Counted from the first letter of the stretch, positions 42,700 through 57,599 are shown. The stretch: DNA of 64,000 nucleotides from Doris montereyensis (GCA_037039925.1 JAXRKP010001329.1:64501-128500), one strand, 5' to 3'. The notes: generated by a model from the sequence alone, not told the origin. Numbers and translations: made by a program.

Positions 42700-44620
42700 A
42701 ATTGAACCTGTTGCTGACATCTGTTCAACATTTGTTGTATGATCCCACTGGTAGCCATGCTAGTGAGCATCAGTTGCTGACATTAGTGAGTTCTTGTATG
42801 ACTCCACTGGTAGCTATGCTGGTAAGACATTAGTTGCTGACATTCAAGACTTGCTTGAGTATAGTTACTGACATTAGTGAGTTGTTGTATGACCCTATAG
42901 TAGTAGCTATCAGTTGCTGGTGAAGACATCAGTTGCTGACATTGGTGAGTTGTTGAATAACCCATGCTAGTAGCATAGCGGTTAATTGATGATGCTGGTG
43001 TGGCATCAGTTGCTGACATTGGTGAGTTGTTGTATGACCCTACTGGTAGCTATGCTGGTGAGGCATCAGTTGCTGACATTGGTGAGTTGTTGTATGACCC
43101 TACTAGTAGCAATGCTGTGAAGACATCAGTTGCTGACATTGGTGAGTTGTTGTATGACCCTACTAGTAGCCATGTTGGTGTGGCATCAGTTGCTGACATT
43201 GGTGAGTTGTTGTATGACCCTATTGGTAGCTATGCTGGTGAGGCATCAGTTGCTGACATTGGTGAGTTGTTGTATGACCCTATTGGTAGCCATGTTGGTG
43301 TGGCATCAGTTGCTGACATTGGTGAGTTGTTGTATGACCCTAGTAGTAGCCATGCTGGTGTGGCATCAGTTGCTGACATTGGTGAGTTGTTGTATGACCC
43401 TACTAGTAGCTATGCTGGTGAGACATCAGTTGCTGACATTGGTGAGTTGTTGTACAACCACCTTGGTAGCCATCCTGGTAAGACATCAGTTGCTGACATT
43501 AGTGAGTTGTTGTATGACCCCACTGGTAGCCATCCTGGTGAGGCATCAGTTGCTGACATTGGTGAGTTGTTGTATGACCCCACTGGTAGCCATCCTGGTA
43601 AGACATCAGTTGCTGACATTGGTGAGTTGTTGTATGACCCTACTAGTAGCCATCCTGGTGAGGCATCAGTTGCTGACATTGGTGAGTTATTGTACTAGTA
43701 GCCATCCTGGTGAGCATCAGTTGCTGACATTGGTGAGTTGACATCAGTTGCATGACTGGTGAGGCATGAGTTGTTGTATGAGCCACTGGTAGCCATCCTG
43801 GTGAGACATCAGTTGCTGACATTGGTGAGTTGTATGACGCCACTGGTAGCCATCCTGGTGAGACATCAGTTGCTGACATTGGTAGCTATGCTGATGGGAT
43901 ATTAGAATTAGTTGCTGACATTGATGAGTTGCTGTGTGACCCCACTGGTAGCTATGCTGGTGAGACATTGACAAATTAGTTGCTGACATTGGTGAGTTGT
44001 GTGCCCCCACTGGTAGCTATGCTGGTGAGACATTAAAATCAGTTGCTGACATTGGTGAGTGCTGTGTAACCCCCACTGGTAGCTATGCTGGTGAGACATT
44101 AAAATTAGTTGCTGACATTGGTGAGTGCTGTGCCCCCACTGGTAGCTATGCTACAGGGGACATTAAAATTAGTCTATGCTGGTGAGACATTAAAATTAGT
44201 CTATGCTGGTGAGACATTAAAATTAGTCTATGCTGGTGAGACATTAAAATTAGTCTATGCTGGTGAGACATTAAAATTAATTCCTATGCTGGCAGAGACA
44301 TTAAAATTAGTTGCTGACATTGGTGAGTTGCTGTGTGCCCCCACTGGTAGCTATGCTGATGGGACATTAAAATTAGTCTATGCTGGTGAGACATTAAAAT
44401 TAGTTGCTGACATTGGTGAGTTGCTGTATACCCCAATGGTAGAGCTATGCTGGTGAGACATTAGTTGCTAACATTGCTAAGTTATTGTGTGCCCCCACTG
44501 GTAGCTATGCTAGTGAGGTATTAGTAGCTGACATTGGTGAGTTGTACGACCCCTCTGGTAGCTATGGTGGTGAGACATTAGTTGCTGACATTCGTGAGTT
44601 GTATGATCCCATGGGCAAGA
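42700..44620. repeat. 60 bp minisatellite with degenerate flanks and a 27 bp sub-array
   Basis: Exact 60-base periodicity from 43000 to 43700 (unit contains GTTGCTGACATTGGTGAGTT, GTTGTATGACCC, GGTAGCCATCCTGG). Shorter variants extend on both sides, and a 27 bp repeat (CTATGCTGGTGAGACATTAA plus AATTAGT) lies at 44170-44280. Because 60 is divisible by 3, several frames stay open (for example SVADIGELLYDPTGSHPGE). I treat these as non-coding, in a GNAT intron. Confidence 0.9.
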
Positions 44621-44639
44621 CTGCTATCAGCTTCCTTGT

Positions 44640-46045
44640 TTGAGAATGGTCAATGGGCTTCTATTCCAACGAAAAGAAGAAAGAAGTAATCGGCTACCAA
44701 AGAAATGACGATCCGTAATTTAACCAGCTCAAAATAGAAGAATGCAAATAAAAGATTTGCGAAGTCTCAAATCAATCATTCGATTGATGATTATGCTTTT
44801 ATGGTGCATTACAACATTAATTTGCCAGAGATTTGACAACAGTTTAAGTCCTTTTTAATATTCTATGCATTAATAGAGATGATATAAATTGATTTTAATT
44901 TATGTGTAATTTACGTTCGATTATAAGAATCTGAATAATACTTTCTGATGATGAAAGTATTTGACCTTAGTTTCTTTACATTTGTAGCCGTCTTGCTTGC
45001 TGACCCTGTTTCGTTTCAGGCTATTTTCTTTAATGAACAAAATTATATTATGTTGATCTAAATAAAAAATAAAATTTGTTCCTGGTGTTACAGTCCAAGT
45101 CTAGATGCGGTACAGTTTTCTTCTGTATTTGTTAAATGTTTCCCTCTTCAACTATAACATACAAATTAGAATAAAAATGGCACAGCTAATACAACTATTT
45201 AACACAATAAAAAATGTTTGATAAATCACTTTTTATCTTCAGTCCCAAGGCCTGTAAAAAGACATAACAAATTTAACCCACACGAAAAACACGTAAGTCA
45301 GCATCCCCAGCGACAAAGATGAACATGAAAACCACCCAAGTCTAGCCAGCACGAAAAGCGCGTAAGTCAGTGACAAAATTTACCATGAAAAACACTCTCA
45401 TTCTCATTTATGTCTTTTAGACATATTTTCCCAAAATGTCAATATCAATTAAGTCAAAGTATAGATTATGATAATTTTCATTCTTTTCAAGGCGAAATAC
45501 CGTCTATTATGTTGTGACTTGCAAAGTCCCCTGATTTTCTTTATCGTTTTCTATTTTCTTATCATGTAGGAAAAAATATTTGCAAAATCATTATTTGTAC
45601 TCTTTTTTTCGTTCAAATTTGGACAGAACATGTAAAAGTGTCTAGTCATCAATGTAATAAAAAAATCTTTCAATTCTATTTACCCCCCCCCCCCCCCGAT
45701 ATCATTCCTCCTTGATGTAAAATTTGTACATTTACGCCTAAAAATAGTAACAAGAAATAGATCCAGGTCGCTGTTGTTGTTGCCGTTTATTTTTAAATAT
45801 TTTGATTCTGTCACTGAAAAGAGCAAACAAATCCATACCAAACATGTTTAAGAAGGGACTTTTCAATAGCTGTCCATAATATTGGGCAATTCAAGCTATA
45901 AGACATTAGGACCTGAAAGAGTTAAAAGACAGGATTGAAATACACTGAAATCAGCTTCAGGGCCAAATTTTGACTTAAAGCTAGAAAAGAATCTAGAAAC
46001 CCCTTCCAAAATCAATCGATTCAATATAAGTGAGCACGAACACAT
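44640..46045. other. GNAT intron 1, no gene seen
   Basis: AT-rich. Small imperfect repeats (CACGAAAAGCGCGTAAGTCA) at 45285-45390, poly(C) at 45681-45697, and a piggyBac-like single end (GGACCTGAAAGAG followed by TTAA) at 45907. Confidence 0.4.
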
Positions 46046-46050
46046 CTCAC

Positions 46051-46260
46051 CTACCCAAAACTTGTTTGCTTTTTTTATATCCTCCAAGATGTAGTAGTCT
46101 ACTAGTCCCTCTTGAAAGGTAATGTTGCTTTTGCACGGTCAGGAACCACTCCCCCATCTCCACTAGTTTAAAAAATTCATCCAAATCAGTTTCTTTCACC
46201 GCACGGATGCAATGAGTGATGGGAGATGGTTTGATTGATGAAGCCATTATCACCTTATAT
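46051..46260 (-). CDS. GNAT acetyltransferase, exon 1 (start, frameshifted)
   Basis: A 13-base leader follows a CCTGACACAG acceptor, then ATG at 46247-46245. Frame 1 encodes MASSIKPSPITHCIRAVKET, DLDEFFKLVEMGEWFLTVQ. IRAVKETDLDEFFKLV is the usual GNAT beta1-alpha1 start. Beyond an AAAA run (near 46130) sense continues one base later: NITFQEGLVDYYILEDIKKA, NKFWV, ending at donor GTGAGA with one G carried over. That G makes Gly with exon 2, so this frame, not frame 1, joins the downstream protein. One surplus base in the A run explains it. Total product about 290 residues. Confidence 0.7.
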
Positions 46261-46579
46261 CTGTGTCAGGTAAGAGGAAATAAACAAAATAAATTTCATG
46301 TACGCAAAGAAGGACAAATAACAAGATCAAAAAGGACAGTAACAAGTAAGTCAATTAAAAGCAAGTGAATTTCTTTGCACTTTAATTTTCAGGCTGATGA
46401 AATGGATTAACTGCATGACTGAATTTAATGATACAAGCCTTCCAGTGTGTTTGAGTGTTGCTAAATTTGAGTCTTGCTAATAGGTCATATGAGATTTGTT
46501 AAAGGAAGACCCAAACAGAAATAAAATTAATATTTTTTAAAGCTTTAATTAAATGGCCAATTGTTTATCCCATTAGATC

Positions 46580-46900
46580 AGTTAAGACACGAAGAACTAG
46601 ATCACGCTGTCAAACATGGTGCCATCTTCAAACACTGATTGTCACCTGCTCATTTTCCTTTGTTCAGCAAGGTCGTGGAACAAACTGCTAACGAAAATTA
46701 AAGTTAGTAGTCACACTTTAAAAACAGAATTAAACACAACACTTTGAAATAAAAACTAGATTAACAATTTGCGGTTAAATTAAAAAAAAAAATTAAAAAA
46801 AATAAAGCAAACAGAACAAAATCCCCCCACCTCCAAAAAAAAAGCATGAGCGCTGATAGTGTGATAGTGATACTCAAGGATTGAGTTTGGTCTTTCATAA
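46580..46900 (+). mobile_element. CR1-like LINE 3' end
   Basis: Frames give SRSWNKL-type residues (VQQGRGTNC in one frame), KVSSHTLKTELNTTL, a stop, an A-rich stretch, then GAGCGCTGATAGTG and TACTCAAGGATTGAG with GAAGAAGAAG. This is the LINE C-terminus and the microsatellite tail seen elsewhere in reverse. Confidence 0.6.
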
Positions 46901-46909
46901 CGAAGAAGA

Positions 46910-47845
46910 AGAGAACACAAAGCAGTATGTTTGGATCAGAAGCAAGACTTAACGAGATGCAAGTTAAGAAGATTCAGTCTGATGTCTTTCTGCAAAGTTT
47001 TAAGTATCCTATTGTCCTTGCTGGTGATGCTTGCAAGCTTGATATAATTATGGAATATTACTAGACTATATTTTCACACAATTCCACCGGGTGACACACT
47101 TTTACGCAAATCAACTTCCGTTTATTGCAGTCCAATATTATGCCTCTTGCAATCAAATAGAAGTAACGATGGTAGTATTTTCGGGTCAATGATAGTTCAG
47201 TAGTGGTGGTCATATGACTCCTAACTTTACAAAGTTGTTTTAACAGATGTCTTTTTTTTTTTATAGATTTCAAATATAAAGGCATTTCAATCAAAGCAGA
47301 CATGTAGATGATCAAGCCATGCTTCCCAGCTGTAATAAATATTTGTTAAAAGTGAACAGTCGCTCCCCTGCCAGATGGCACGGGGCCAAATTCATCCACC
47401 GGGGCCTAGCAAATAATGGTCAGAGTCTAACATAGCTCGTATAATTCTTCCTGTCAGTATCAGACAGTGCAGCGGCATCATGTACAATGTTTTGTGTTGG
47501 CAGAATGAACAATGATATGGTCTAAATTCATCATTCCTCAACATACACTATGTACACAATAAGAGGTTTATCACTGCGCTTTCAATAGTGTCAATCAAAT
47601 CAAAAATGCGTCCCAAACCAATGTGGTATATATAAGTGAGGAAATTTTCATTGATGGGTTGCATGCTTATTGCTTGTCATGTAGGAATGGATGGCAATTG
47701 GCTACATAAGCCTGCAAGGATGACCTGTCCTCGATAGATTATTTATTGCATGATTGACAGGTTGGGTAAGAATAAGATTTAAGCATGGTAATAGCCTTTC
47801 TTTGTGCATCAATGTTTGAAGATTGCTTACTTACCCAGTCTACCT
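46910..47845. other. No feature recognised
   Basis: Mixed sequence upstream of the GNAT start. I see no coding exon with paired splice sites and no repeat shared with the rest of the window. The GNAT promoter and any 5' non-coding exon would lie here or further up. Confidence 0.35.
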
Positions 47846-47849
47846 ACTA

Positions 47850-48110
47850 TCTCCTGTGAAACTGTAGCTTGTAATCATGACGACACTGGTTCAAACCCTA
47901 CGGCTGGCATAGGTGTAATTTTTTCACAAAACCTTGGAAAAGATACTTCACTCTAATTTCTTCACTTGACTCAGGTGTGATTCAGTGCCCAGCTATAGGC
48001 AGAGATCTTATCAGTGTTAGTGTTAGTATTAGTACCAAGCTCCTAACAGGTTGTTGTACTTTATGCTCCCCCAGGGAGTTGAGAAGGACTTAAATGCAAT
48101 GGCCTGCTGG
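47850..48110 (+). mobile_element. tRNA-derived SINE (family C)
   Basis: B box CTGGTTCAAACCC, then CCTTGGAAAAGATACTTCAC and TTTCTTCACTTGACTCAGGT, matching the central domain at 39440-39700. It is followed by a 3' body with CCCCCAGGGAGTTGAGAAGG. Confidence 0.75.
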
Positions 48111-48754
48111 GGATATATACCTGGGGATCCACCTTTATCTTTATCTCCCAATGTTACGTACCCCTAAAGGCAGTAAAGGGTTATATCTGGTTGGTAGCTC
48201 CTGGTCTATACAGATGTATTTTATAATCAACATACTAACCTATTCAACAACACAGAGTGATGAGTCGTTCCCAATAAGCTAGATCTATTTACTAATTCAA
48301 AATTGGTCTCCAAGTTCTTAAAGTCTTTTCTCCTTCCAATATTTTAATCGTAGTGGGTAGATCTAGATCTACATGTACCACAAAATCGGAACATGGAAGC
48401 ATGATGTGATGTCTTGAAGAGTTCTAAATACTTCAGCTTATGCACGACATTGAAACTTGGAAGAAGTGTAGAGTGTTTGGGTAGGGGAAAAAGGGATTTG
48501 GGATTATGATAAAATCTTTTTCTTGATCTAGAAGTTAGCTCTAGAAGAATCAAGAGCTAGATCTAGACAAGATCTAGAAATGCATGTTTTCAGTATTTTC
48601 TATTTTGCATTCCTTTTTTCTTCCAAACTAAAACAGTTCTCTTGCGGTATATGGAAGTGCTTATTGCACATACCCAAGCTTCGTGTTACACGTAACATTG
48701 GCCTATTTTAATTTTCCAAATCTTCTTCGCTCACTTTTTGCCGGCAAGCACCTT

Positions 48755-49260
48755 CTTTAGTCTCTCCTTCTTCTTCATAATAACTGACCAACTCAATTCT
48801 TGAGTATTACTGTCAGCGCGTATATTTTGATTGAACCTAAAATATTAATCCATTTTGGCTTTTAAAGTGATGTGTTTGATTCTGTTTTTAAAGTCTTCAG
48901 TACTATTGCTGAGTTTTATTTCTGTTGGCAGTCCATTCCATAGCCTTACTGTACAATGGTAAAATGAGTGCAGGTGACAATCATTGTTTGAAGATGGAAA
49001 TGTATGTTTGTTTGACAGCCTGATCTGGTTCTTCTTGAGTTAAGTTTAAGCTGATCTAATGGCCATTTATAGCCAATAGAAAATATTAATTTTATTTCTG
49101 GCTTCTATGTTCTTCTAAAGGCATCCATTGCAATTGGTTCATGATGGTTTTGGTGTTTCCTTTAGTGTGTGTATGTATAATGATTAGTTACAAAGCAGAC
49201 TGCATTCTTTTGATCTTTCTCAATTTCTTGTATATATTTACCATCAAATTCCAATTTTGT
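48755..49260 (-). mobile_element. CR1-like LINE C-terminus and tail
   Basis: Minus strand encodes WNGLPTEIKLSNSTEDFKNR, then the tail CTGACAGTAATACTCAAGAA and GAAGAAGAAGG at 48760. The upstream part matches 33558-33890. Confidence 0.75.
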
Positions 49261-49379
49261 CAAGTCTAGCTCTGTCATGTGGGTACATTTTTGGTGCCGG
49301 GCAATGTTGGATGAAAAAGACCCAATTGCGTGCAAATAAAAAGAATCTAGAGATCTAGATCAAAATAATTTTGTGCCAG

Positions 49380-49478
49380 CTGTTTTTTATTTGTCTGCAG
49401 AAATTTCACAGCTTTGTGCACCTTTTCTCGCTGGCATGAGCGCACACACACAACATCTTACAAAGGGAACATTGGGTG
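49380..49478 (-). mobile_element. hAT-like terminus
   Basis: Minus strand reads CAATGTTCCCTTTGTAAGAT, TGTGTGTGCGCTCATGCCAG, GAGAAAAGGTGCACA. It resembles the CAATGTTCCCTCTAAG end and the GAGAAAAGGTGCGCACAG segment of the element at 15855-19607. Confidence 0.45.
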
Positions 49479-49659
49479 TAAACTCTTCTCTACCAGAGGA
49501 TGCAGGTTCCAAGACCGATAAGAATCGTTTCACGTTAATTGGGGCATAAACACCATGTGTGTTGATTATAAAAAAATAAAATAGATCCACATAAACCAGG
49601 GCTACACTACCAACCAGATAACCCTTTACTGCCTTTAGGGTGTGCGTAATCTTGGACGG

Positions 49660-51135
49660 AGTTGACGACAGCCAAAGGTAGTAAATAAATAAAATACAGA
49701 TATTTGAGATAGATAAAATCTAGATCTAGATCACACTACATGTATTGCGCTACTAAGGGAATCGGAATGCGATAACACATAGCCTAGTGTAGCCCTAAAG
49801 TGTTGTAAGTGTTAAGGGTAAAATCTACCGGTGCAGGGCATAGAAACAGGTTGAAACCTAGTGTAGAATATAAATCTAGAATCTAGATCTCGCCCTAGTC
49901 TAGATCTAGATCTAGATCGAATCAAATCTGATTTGGGTTTCTGGTTACGGTTGAGTACAGGTAGAAAGCTGGCCGATTCTACGGGTTTACTGGGAACTGG
50001 AGGCCACCGAAAGAAAGCTATCGGTGGCCTCAGTTTGCTCCATAGATCTATTAATAGTAACCACAGTAAGGAAGAACGCTCGCCCGCTCAGTGAAGGCTG
50101 AGGAACGTCGCATTGAGAGACTGTCAGTCTGTCAGTGTCAAATGTCATGTCTGCCTTTTGGAGGCAAGATTGTGTTGGTTGGGGCACGCATAGCCAAGTG
50201 AAGAAAGGAAGAATACGATTAGGCCTATTATGATCTGTTATCAAGTGTACCGATTTTATTTCTGAAAATCAGTCCCATAATTGATGGTTAAGGAGTTTTA
50301 TATCATAGAGAAACGTTATATTAGCTCTCTTTTACACTGTGGTACAGTGTATAATGAAAATTCACAAGACATAGTTATTGTGAGTTTAACTGGTTTGCTT
50401 GTTGTGAAGTATCCTGCATGTTTCTTTCTCGCTTGAATGAAATATTTTATCTGAAGATTGAATATGTATACATTCTGCCTTGTCTTAATAAGTATTCTTT
50501 ACACACACAAAATAGTTAATGAACATTTTATGGAATAAATCTTGTGATTCAGGAATTGTATACTATAAGGGAATATTATATTAGATAGGCTTTGTTTGCC
50601 TTTTCACTGCTGTATAATGAAAACTAGCATAAATTATATTATCGTGAGTTTAAATGGCTTGTTTGTTGTAGTAGGGTGGCATGAATGTTTGTTTCTCGCT
50701 TGCGTGAAAGATTCCAGCTGAAGACTGAAGATGTCTACATTCTAAAAAAATCATTATTATTAATATAAACCAGTCTCTTGACCCTGGGACAGCCTTGTTT
50801 TGTTAAATGGGTTATTCTATAAAACAACAACAAAAGGAAGAAAGAGATAAACATCACTCAATACACATATAATACAAGGGTCTGGTACCCATGTGACGTA
50901 GTCAGTGCTCTTTATGCACCATCAATATTCTAAGAAAGGACTTACATTCTCTTAAGATCTTATATAGTAATAGTATTTTTAAAACATTTTTATACTTCTC
51001 GCTGTGACAAAAGAAATTCAATTAATTTCTAAAAATTTATGTTATGGAAGTTTGTGAATAAGTGTAATAACGTATTGACATAGGCCTAGCATAGAGTTCA
51101 TCTATCTATGTTATTATCTGAAGGAACCACAGTGG
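49660..51135. other. CTAGATCT-rich and AT-rich sequence without recognised genes
   Basis: Dense overlapping CTAGATCTAGA words at 49710-49920. A minus frame at 50244-49987 (85 codons) has no domain I know. Two diverged copies of a 200-250 base segment (GTGAGTTTAAMTGGYTTG, CTCGCTTG-GTGAA) occur at about 50370-50480 and 50640-50740. Confidence 0.4.
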
Positions 51136-51139
51136 AGTG

Positions 51140-52465
<1,326 letters not shown>

Positions 52466-53190
52466 TGAATAATCTGCCATGTAACCAATATCCCTTGTGT
52501 ACGTGGATTCAATGTGATACTGGTTCTGGCTGGTTGATGCGAGTCCTTGGTCTCCTAACCACATCTTAGCTTTGAAGGTTTCTCGCATCACAATGCATTA
52601 TGTCCATCTTGTTTCCAGTCCTACACTCATACAAGGTATCACTGGTGTAAGAAAAATTACAGCCCCCCTCACTCTTCCACCCTCCACCCCCTAAAATCTA
52701 TTTAAAGGTTCTGCCACGAAATAATTCATTCTTTAAGTAAAAGCAAATGGAAAATTTTCTTCCAGCAACCATGCAAAAGTTTCTCGACTGAATTGATGTG
52801 ATATTGCTTTTTATATCCACATATTAATCACACACAATTTGTACTTTATCCTATGAAAACTCGTTATTTTTGTATCTTTTTTCATAAAGCCTTTTGGTCC
52901 CCTTTTCACGACGAAAAGGTAACTTTAAATATGAATTTAGAGGAGAGAAAAATAGTTCAATCGTAGGTTTCATTCCTGTATGTGTATTTATAGGCGCAAA
53001 AGTTCTTTACCATAAAGAAACTTAGGCAGATTCTGTTTCCAAATAAGCTAAATAAAGATAACTTTAAAAAATCAATAAATAGTATTGAAAGTGAAAGTAT
53101 AAAATACAAGAAAAAGATGTGCTTAGGTAAGACATGAACTATGTGTAATGTGAATGTGAATTAGGGGGTTCTGTCTTAGTACTCTTAGAT
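52466..53190. other. No feature recognised
   Basis: AT-rich; short open frames only. Confidence 0.4.
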
Positions 53191-53194
53191 TACA

Positions 53195-53395
53195 CGGTAG
53201 ATACAATGTTATTTGCACCCTATTCTTCCCTGCCCCCAAACGTGCGCCATTGTCACTTTTAGATACAATGTTATTTGCACCCTATTCTTCCCTACCTTGC
53301 CCTCAAACGTGCGCCATTGTCATTTTTAGATACAATGTTATTTGCACCCTATTCTTCCCTGCCCCCAAACGTGCGCCATTGTCACTTTCAAGTGA
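53195..53395. repeat. 62-67 bp direct repeat, 3 copies
   Basis: GATACAATGTTATTTGCACC, CTATTCTTCCCT and AAACGTGCGCCATTGTCA recur three times. The 75 bases before the first unit match the palindrome spacer at 51750-51815. Confidence 0.9.
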
Positions 53396-54024
53396 GCGTG
53401 GGCTTTCAGACGTGGCGGGCTTTCTATGTCTTGAATTTTGTGATAGTAACGTAGATGTCACATCCCGGTGTAGCGCCCAATGTCCAACCGTTCCTCCGTG
53501 GATGGCGCCATTACTTCAAACTTTGCTCACCACTTCCCGCCGTGGCATCCCACTAATGTGTACTGACGAGACAGCGTGTAATCTTTTTGTTGTTGATTAC
53601 GGCCTCTTGCTTTTTGCTTCGGTGTTTCTCTACCTCTAGATTTAATATTATTATGATCTTGTTAATTATGGTACTGTCTTTATTTTTTGCTTTAAAGTGA
53701 AACATATTGGTGACGACAAGACATTACAATTCGCTTGTTTGGTTGTCTGTTATTGTTATTAATGTTGTTATATGTGTTTGGAACTCAATAGGAAGCTTTT
53801 TGCTAATTAACAATGTGATCAAGATAAAAGTTTGATTTGCTTATCATGTAGGTCATGGGTACTTATTTTTTAAAGAAAAAAAAGAGAACCCAAGTCTGTT
53901 TTAATAACATTGCTAGACTTACGGAGAGCAAAGAAAAAGAAGGGCCTTCACATCGTCCATTGCAAATGGACATAATTATAATGATCATCAAAAATGACTG
54001 CTCTGTCTGATGTTGTTTGTATTT

Positions 54025-54025
<1 letters not shown>
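53396..54025. other. No gene assigned
   Basis: A plus frame from 53250 to 53639 runs through the direct repeats and 240 further bases of higher GC; it lacks a domain I recognise. Confidence 0.35.
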
Positions 54026-54545
<520 letters not shown>

Positions 54546-54559
54546 CTTGGATTGTTAAT

Positions 54560-55500
54560 GGAATTTGCACGATGAATCAGTGTACTATAGGCAACCTCTT
54601 GGCATCATTAGTTCCTTGCGACGTTGTTTCTTATTTATTGATTCAATGTCTTTCTGTGTTACTGGCGAAGAATGGGCGACCCGAACATTTCACTTTTCTT
54701 TCCTGTTTACTCTAGTAGGCCTTTCATTGTTTGTTTTATATTCCCCTTCACTACATTTGGAATGTAAACAAAATCTCAAAATTATATTCGAAATTCTGTG
54801 TCGACGCAATATAGTATAATTATATCGTGTTAAAAGAGAAAAAAAGGAAAATGTAATTGGCGGTAAAAATGTTGATTTATCTTTGTGCAAGTTTCAGCAA
54901 TATTCGTTGCCAAATAAAGTCTGCAAGCTTGCAAAGGCTGGTGCGAAGTTTAAACAAATACTAGAAAAGATATTATTTAAAAATGGATGGAGTTGCTTTT
55001 GCAAGTTCTTAGTGGTAAGCAAATAAGCCAACAAAGGCAAGAAAAAGTAAAATCTTCCTATTTTATTTTTCTCGACACCAAGATCATGAAGGTAGGGGAA
55101 GCAACCAACAAAATCATGCCTTGTAACTCGACTACGTTTAAAAGATCGAGGCACGAGTAAACGAGTCTTTTGTAAGAGCTTGCAAAGAAAAAGTTGGCTT
55201 CCATTGTGGCAAACATCAATACTCGTTTAACGATATTACACGACGATGCACGATTGACTGGTTCATTGTTTGGCCTGGTCAACGGCTGAGCTCTTGGCTA
55301 CAGAGAGAAACATCGATATTCTAGTTCTCATCAGTATCAAAAGGTTCCAAATGAAGTTAAAGTGTTAAAATATATTAATTATTACGATATAAGTAGGTTG
55401 GGGGATAGTTGGAGGACAAACCGTTGTTGTCTCCATAGGGAAAAACAATAACTGTTTAGAAGAAATATTTAAAACTTAGAATACAAGTTTTATTTTATAT
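54560..55500. other. No feature recognised
   Basis: Several 60-90 codon frames without domains or consistent splice sites. Confidence 0.35.
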
Positions 55501-55523
55501 TATACTAAAGACGATTTCGGGCA

Positions 55524-56233
<710 letters not shown>

Positions 56234-56616
56234 AATGGTTGACTATGATTTGGTTCTGTAAACTCTCAGCAGATATCCCGTTTTGAAATGAGAGTCGCCT
56301 TGCTCAAACTATCAAAGTAGCTATGCTTACCGCCAAAATCATTTGAGCTCCACTGAGCAGCTCGTATCCATCAACTTGTCCTCCATCAGGGCTGCCTTTG
56401 CCGTCTGCTGTCATTACTTTCACGTTTATCAATTATTTAAACCACCCAAAGAACAAATGCAATACGTTGAAGTATATTTATGATTTGACTGTTTTCTTCA
56501 TAGGCCCAGAAGCCCATCTATGATATCAAATGTAGATCTAGACGCGACAACGGAACGTTCAAGTATTGTTGACAGTACACACGCTTTTAACGTGTTTGAT
56601 CTATCTATCTATCTGT

Positions 56617-57080
56617 CTAACTGTCCCATGGCGGAGGCCGTTGGGGCGCTACCGATGACCAAATAACTAGTCTTCTCGACTCCTTCCTGTTCTCCAACCG
56701 TCTCATCAGCTCACTTAGCTTCAGTTCTTGCTCTGTGCCTGCGAGTCCGTCAATATCATCTGCGAAGCGCAGGTTTGTGATTGTTCTTCCACCAATGCTC
56801 ACTGTTCCTTGGTGGCCGTCGAGTGCGTCTGTCATATTTGTTTCGAGGAGGACATTGAAAATGGTCGGAGAGAGCAAGCACCCTTGTCTCACTCCAACAG
56901 TGGTTCTGAACCAGTCTCCAACCTCCCCGTTTACTGCACTGCTGGCCTTGTTATAGAGGTTCTGTATGAAACGGATAATGTTGGCGTTGATGTTGTAGTG
57001 GTTCATGATCGCCCAGAGTGCAGCCTGCCACACTCTATCTAAAGCTTTATTGAAGTCTATGAATACGCGGTAGAGCTGTT
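56617..57080 (-). mobile_element. LINE RT fragment (third family)
   Basis: The minus strand gives FIDFNKALDRVW, then MNHYNINANIIRFIQNLYNK, FRTTVGVRQGCLLSPTIFNV, LETNMTDALDGHQGTVSIGG and NLRFADDIDGLAGTEQELK. These are RT domains 2b to 5, with FADD intact. Truncated on both sides. Sequence differs from family X and from the 60 kb LINE. Confidence 0.85.
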
Positions 57081-57599
57081 TGATGATAATGTGTTAACAT
57101 TTTCTTTGAACTATACACATGTATTACTGTTAATGCCTTTTTCAGAAAAAATAAATGAACACTCGTCATATTTGAATATTATTAAACAAATACAAATGAA
57201 TCGCTTCTTCATCTTATTCAGCAACCTTCGCGCTATCACTATTAACTATGCAATGGGCACAATACTATAATCATATCTGCTTTCTGTAATTTCTGAGAGT
57301 TAAGCAATTTTGGGTGACGTAGTCAAGGGTCAAGAACTTTGAATCCCGTTCGATTCACTAGCGAATTTTGTCGGCAGACACCGCTCCCACGTGGTTCAGC
57401 ATAATCCCGTCATTCTAGCATTAAAACCCGAAAGCAAACAAAACAGATGATATCTTTTATATCCCCCCTCTAACAAACAACAAAACATTTTTAACACGAT
57501 GTTTTTCAGGGATAATAAGCAACCATAAATAGAACAGCAGAAAGAACAAGAATAATGATTAGAAGCAACAACAGTGCACTGCATCAACAATATCATCAA

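Larger units (their letters stand above)
48150..49655. mobile_element. Block flanked by about 75 bp inverted repeats
   Basis: 48150-48230 (CCTAAAGGCAGTAAAGGGTT, ATCTGGTTGGTAG) is repeated in reverse at 49565-49655. The 1.35 kb between holds CTAGATCT-rich sequence, a CR1-like LINE C-terminus (48755-49260, minus) and a hAT-like end (49380-49478). It may be a non-autonomous transposon with long TIRs; no target duplication was identified. Confidence 0.5.

Noticed and set aside
43000..43741. Open frames of 232 and 203 codons with regular 20-residue repeats
   Set aside because: A 60 bp repeat without a stop is open in several frames at once; no splice context or start region supports coding.
42700..44620. 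CRISPR-like array
   Set aside because: Units are contiguous with no unique spacers and the context is animal nuclear DNA.
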